A stretch of DNA of 56,139 bases from Candidatus Wildermuthbacteria bacterium RIFOXYD1_FULL_50_12 (GTDB lineage Bacteria; Patescibacteriota; Minisyncoccia; Minisyncoccales; UBA10102). A program made the translations under genes and the position numbers. The notes beneath the pieces were generated by a model. The model worked only from the letters and a program-made list of their open reading frames with translations, ran no database searches and was not told the DNA's origin. The stretch spans positions 19,444 to 75,582 of the forward strand of contig MHUO01000006.1 of the NCBI GenBank assembly GCA_001825035.1, in the 5' to 3' direction. Shown here piece by piece: positions 56,047-56,139 of the stretch; the first letter of the stretch is position 1; every line of letters begins with the position of its first letter.

Positions 56047-56062
56047 TCCGCCATCTGGCGGA
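56047..56062. repeat. TCCGCC-GGCGGA palindrome inside intron
   Basis: TCCGCCATCTGGCGGA, extended by flanking CATCC/GGATG, forms a hairpin between P8 and P7 of the intron. It has the same arms as the element in nth. Confidence 0.65.
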
Positions 56063-56139
56063 AGGATGATGAAATAGTCCATCCCTTTATGAAAATAGAG
56101 GTCTGATGTAATCCCTTGGTCGTAGGTTCGAATCCTACC

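Larger units (their letters stand above)
55526..56108 (+). ncRNA. Group I intron in the tRNA-Asn anticodon loop
   Basis: 583 bases. The 5-prime exon ends in U and the intron ends in G, as group I splicing requires. P1: exon GGGGACTGT (55517-55525) pairs with GCAGCTTCC (55856-55864), with the U-G pair at the splice site and one mismatch. P2: CCAAGA-GAAA-TCTTGG (55863-55878). P4: TGCGG (55897-55901) with CCGCA (55937-55941). P6: CCCTTTC/GAAAGGG. P7: GACTA (55986-55990) with TAGTC (56075-56079), within the standard R and S boxes (GTTCAGAGACTA; ATAGTCC). P8: TCCACC/GGTGGA. P9: CCTTTA/TAGAGG. P3 was not resolved well. The HNH gene fills the P1 loop. Confidence 0.92.
55492..56139 (+). tRNA. tRNA-Asn(GUU) split by a group I intron, 3' end outside window
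   Basis: The 5-prime exon (55492-55525) has an acceptor strand TCCGGTG, D-arm GCGC/GCGC with AGCGGTA, anticodon stem GGGGA and CTGT. The 3-prime exon (56109 onward) continues TAA, stem TCCCT, variable region and T-arm with GGTTCGAATCC. Joining them gives the loop CTGTTAA, anticodon GUU, for asparagine. The intron lies between anticodon bases 35 and 36. The T-arm closes with TAGG/CCTA. The last seven acceptor bases (expected CACCGGA) and any CCA lie beyond the window. Confidence 0.92.

Noticed and set aside
1-56139. Recoded UGA as in SR1 or Gracilibacteria
   Set aside because: UGA ends several genes in ATGA overlaps (for example 49251-49254 and 51446-51449) and no conserved Gly position needs UGA.

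Overview
The window looks like a stretch of a bacterial chromosome from the Candidate Phyla Radiation, most likely Parcubacteria-like. The reasons are the tightly packed genes with 1-4 nt overlaps, many small membrane-anchored proteins with no recognisable relatives, DUF5667 and DUF5671 proteins, a transketolase split into two genes, a combined phosphoglucose/phosphomannose isomerase, and almost no biosynthetic enzymes. UGA acts as a normal stop (ATGA start-stop overlaps are frequent), so the UGA-recoded CPR lineages are unlikely. This placement is inference; no marker gene was available.

Layout. 1-7.6 kb: nth (cut by the window edge), two surface or membrane proteins, a D-2-hydroxyacid dehydrogenase, a K+ channel with a hERG-type filter, a sugar-phosphate isomerase and an unrecognised 418-residue protein. 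7.6-18.4 kb: an island of five paralogous membrane-anchored proteins sharing a WQTYRNEEFGFE domain, interleaved with two type II toxin-antitoxin modules, a PfkB kinase and the split transketolase. 18.4-19.5 kb: rpe and rpiB, which with transketolase form a non-oxidative pentose-phosphate segment. 19.5-22.4 kb: a lone + strand membrane peptide, then a two-gene operon (DUF4430 protein and a ComEA/prenyltransferase-barrel protein) behind a compact cobalamin riboswitch with its own promoter and terminator. 22.4-31.0 kb: MgtC, an FAD-linked oxidase, PrmC, a MacAB-like efflux set and an MsbA-like exporter.

31.1-36.5 kb: a copper operon driven by a CsoR promoter-operator (csoR, two small proteins, membrane proteins, a CcdA-like protein, a redoxin, a CopB-type ATPase). 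36.5-40.7 kb: more Cys-containing membrane proteins, a DUF411 gene broken by a stop codon, DoxX and other small membrane proteins. 40.8-48.2 kb: an M15 carboxypeptidase, TspO, an HtrA-like protease, a LOG protein, a bactofilin-like membrane protein with an apparent frameshift after its signal peptide, SIMPL, ZIP and a LacD-like aldolase. 48.2-52.6 kb: the only large + strand operon, GH130 / GT4-barrel fusion / barrel glycosidase. 52.6-55.4 kb: convergent GT4, PIG-L deacetylase and a nucleotidyltransferase with a SEC-C tail. 55.5 kb to the end: tRNA-Asn(GUU) interrupted in its anticodon by a group I intron carrying an HNH homing endonuclease gene.

Two cross-cutting patterns stand out. Several unrelated GC-rich palindromic elements sit in frame inside protein genes (nth, prmC, transketolase, the barrel protein and others), and one lies in a peripheral helix of the intron. 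Several promoters place the -10 box 6-8 nt before the start codon, which suggests leaderless mRNAs. No rRNA, CRISPR array, transposase or intergenic gap over 300 bases was found; the longest gap, upstream of the bactofilin-like gene (about 280 bases), is described.
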